Shown piece after piece: positions 62,445-64,000 of a DNA stretch of 64,000 nt. Position 1 is the first letter of the stretch; each line of letters begins with the position of its first letter. Both the position numbers and the translations under genes were made by a program. The notes beneath the pieces were generated by a model that saw only the letters and a program-made list of their open reading frames with translations, had not been told where the DNA came from and did not search any database. The stretch is from Actinorhabdospora filicis (GTDB lineage Bacteria > Actinomycetota > Actinomycetes > Mycobacteriales > Micromonosporaceae). The stretch covers positions 124,001 to 188,000 of the forward strand of contig NZ_BSTX01000006.1 in NCBI RefSeq assembly GCF_030269765.1. Reading direction: 5' to 3'.

Positions 62445-62473
62445 ACAGCCGCATCCACGGGGGATGCGGCTGT
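62445..62473 (+). promoter_or_regulatory. Perfect 12-bp stem-loop in the 5' leader of the secreted protein gene
   Basis: ACAGCCGCATCC (62445-62456) pairs with GGATGCGGCTGT (62462-62473) over a 5-base loop. It ends 7 bases before the GGAGG ribosome-binding site (62481-62485) and may stabilise the message or modulate initiation. Confidence 0.5.
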
Positions 62474-62488
62474 CCGCATGGAGGACGC

Positions 62489-63775
62489 TTGAACGACACG
62501 CGACCCGGCGCCCGGCTGCGCGCCGCGGTGCTGGCCCTGACGATGGCCGCGTCGACGGCGGTGGCCGTCACCGTGGCGACGGCTCCGGCCGCCGCCGCGC
62601 CACCGGCGAACGACTTCGTGATGGACTGGACGGCCTACCCGGCCGCCGACAACATCCCGATGGTCAAGGCGAGCATGACCGCCGTCTTCGGCGACGGCAA
62701 TCGCAACGCGGTGCTGAACGGAAACGAGTGCGCCGCGGCGAAGAACGGCGCCGACGAGGCCGCCTACCCCAAGTACTGGTACTGCTTCGACAGCGGCGAC
62801 ACCAGCAGCTTCTACAACGGCCCCGACGACGGCGTCTCGGCCTGGATCCCGCAGGCGGTCACCACCACCGCCGACGCCCTCGACGACGAGGACTGGAACG
62901 GGAACAAGGGCATCATCGTCGGCTGGTACCACGAGGGCGGCAGCGGCGTGCGCATCTCGGTGCTGAACACCGCGACCAACACCTACCGCCACGTCCTCTT
63001 GGCCAACCCGTACTGGGACGGCGAGCGCTACACCTACAAGGCCCTCAAGGGCCTGCACGCCGGCGGCATGGCCTGGTACGGGGACTACCTCTACGTGGTG
63101 GACACCTTCTACGGGATCAGGGTCTTCGACACCAAGCACATCTTCGACCTGGGCGCCTCCACCAACGGCACCACCTCGTGCAGCGGCATCGGCTACGTCG
63201 ACACCAACGCCAACGGGGTCGCCGACAAGTACTGCGCGAGCACCTACAAGTACGTGATGCCGCAGGTGGGCATGTGGCAGCAGGCCGGCACCGCGGGCCG
63301 CGACCCGAACAGCGCCGTCTACTGCGAGGCCGACTCCGGTGACTCGCGCTACTCCACCATCTCCATCGACCGGGACGCGCGCCCGCGCCATCAGCTCGTG
63401 GTCGGCGAGTACTGCGACGGCGGCGAGGCGTCCAACGGCCGGGTCGTCGCCTACGACATGGACGACCACCGCCTCATGGACGGCGTCCCCGACGCCTCGT
63501 GGGACCTGCCGGTGCGGCGCGTGCAGGGTGTGGCGAGCGCGGGCGGTTACGTGTTCCTCAACCAGAGCAACACCGCCGTCAACGCCGGGCGGCTGTTCCG
63601 GGCGACCAGGAGCGGCGGCGCGCTGACCGTGGTCGGCCAGGGCCTGGCCGCGCCCATCGGCCCCGAGGCCCTGTCCGTCTGGCGCAGCAGGAGCGAGGTG
63701 TGGTCGGTGACCGAACACAAGCACGCCACCGGAAACGGAAGGCGGATGCTCTACGCGATGCCCACCAGCTGGTGA
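62489..63775 (+). CDS. Secreted protein of unknown function
   Basis: About 428 residues from a TTG start with GGAGG upstream; frames further 5' are not supported. A signal peptide (~1-35, cleaved after AAA) is followed by a beta-rich mature domain with a strongly patterned aromatic/Gly region (GIIVGWYHEGGSG, ~139-151; YVVDTFYGIRVFD, ~200-212) typical of a beta-propeller or lamin-tail-like protein. It has many Cys and ends without an anchor, so it is released. No family recognised. Confidence 0.75.
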   Translation: MNDTRPGARLRAAVLALTMAASTAVAVTVATAPAAAAPPANDFVMDWTAYPAADNIPMVKASMTAVFGDGNRNAVLNGNECAAAKNGADEAAYPKYWYCFDSGDTSSFYNGPDDGVSAWIPQAVTTTADALDDEDWNGNKGIIVGWYHEGGSGVRISVLNTATNTYRHVLLANPYWDGERYTYKALKGLHAGGMAWYGDYLYVVDTFYGIRVFDTKHIFDLGASTNGTTSCSGIGYVDTNANGVADKYCASTYKYVMPQVGMWQQAGTAGRDPNSAVYCEADSGDSRYSTISIDRDARPRHQLVVGEYCDGGEASNGRVVAYDMDDHRLMDGVPDASWDLPVRRVQGVASAGGYVFLNQSNTAVNAGRLFRATRSGGALTVVGQGLAAPIGPEALSVWRSRSEVWSVTEHKHATGNGRRMLYAMPTSW

Positions 63776-63846
63776 CCCCAGGGGGAGGCGGGGCGGGGGA
63801 AAATCGCTCTCGCCTCCCACCCTTCACCTCCCGTACGCTGGCCGGA

Positions 63847-64000
63847 ATGACGGTGCCCGAACCCGGCCAGGTGCTCACCCCGGCCGCCTTCGTCGATGAG
63901 CTGCGCCGTTTGCGCGCCTGGTCGGACCTGTCGTACCGGGAGATCGAGCGCCGCGCCCGTTCGGCGGGCGACGTCCTCCCCGCCAGCACCCTCGCCGGTG
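63847..64000 (+). CDS. Helix-turn-helix (XRE-like) protein, 3' truncated by window edge
   Basis: The first 51 residues are visible from the ATG at 63847. The pattern FVDELRRLRAWSDLSYREIERRARSAGDVLPASTLAG (positions ~15-51, two overlapping halves) is typical of the N-terminal helix-turn-helix of actinobacterial large regulators or SARP-like proteins. The remainder lies beyond base 64000. Confidence 0.75.
   Translation, partial: MTVPEPGQVLTPAAFVDELRRLRAWSDLSYREIERRARSAGDVLPASTLAG

Overview
This window comes from a very GC-rich actinomycete chromosome. The evidence is near-complete G/C at third codon positions, many GTG starts, GTGA/ATGA stop-start overlaps, AfsR/SARP and LAL regulators, CGNR and WhiB7-type regulatory features, Tat signals and an LPVTG sorting signal. 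The genus cannot be fixed from the sequence alone. I found no rRNA, tRNA, insertion sequence, prophage or CRISPR array. It reads as an accessory, regulation-rich and secretion-rich region rather than a core housekeeping block.

Layout. 1-2.2 kb: the end of a sensor kinase, its LuxR-type response regulator and a convergent DedA protein. 2.3-5.7 kb: a translationally coupled three-gene operon led by an Hsp70-ATPase/transmembrane/beta-propeller fusion. 5.7-9.5 kb: an ASCH protein diverging from a coupled pair, a membrane VWA protein and a solute-binding-like protein with no permease. 9.5-12.0 kb: a GNAT protein, an APH-type phosphotransferase whose 3' end has expanded into a 33-bp tandem array, and a DinB/MDMPI protein. 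12.0-12.8 kb: an intergenic repeat tract. 12.8-17.9 kb: a SARP regulator diverging from an imine-reductase-like enzyme plus an MFS exporter; the divergent gap carries 11-bp-spaced TCAG boxes. 18-20.3 kb: a LigD-like PE-Pol protein without ligase domain, a dienelactone-hydrolase-like protein and a small membrane protein.

20.5-24.8 kb: a LAL regulator, a 109-residue protein built of six GGGGPT repeats, and a divergent secreted triple-repeat protein. 24.8-29 kb: an Erm-type methyltransferase behind a WhiB7-like leaderless promoter and leader peptide, an amino-acid antiporter, and an MFS exporter divergent from a CGNR regulator over an inverted repeat. 29-33 kb: two luciferase-like monooxygenases sharing an upstream motif, with GNAT and NIPSNAP partners. 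33-41.8 kb: membrane, NHL-repeat, TetR-SDR, PhoD, DGPF-ECF42, GNAT and lipoprotein genes. 41.9-47.5 kb: a second kinase/regulator operon, a repeat-rich gap, an epimerase-like protein, tandem GlsB-like proteins and a polytopic protein. 47.4-58.6 kb: a second SARP regulator and a run of exported proteins: a lipoprotein, an M15-like peptidase, an LPVTG surface protein, and an M36-like protease followed by a cytosolic unknown. 58.7-64 kb: a hydrolase divergent from an ECF sigma factor, a cysteine-rich mini-protein, an M28 peptidase, a secreted protein and a truncated HTH gene.

Themes. Many genes are coupled by 4-bp overlaps, and convergent neighbours repeatedly overlap at their 3' ends. Eight TTA codons were noticed, nearly all in envelope or exported-protein genes plus the LAL regulator, which would fit tRNA-Leu(UAA) (bldA-like) control. 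The most original candidates for a new system are the GGGGPT-repeat protein with its LAL and triple-repeat neighbours, the Hsp70-propeller operon, and the VWA/binding-protein pair.
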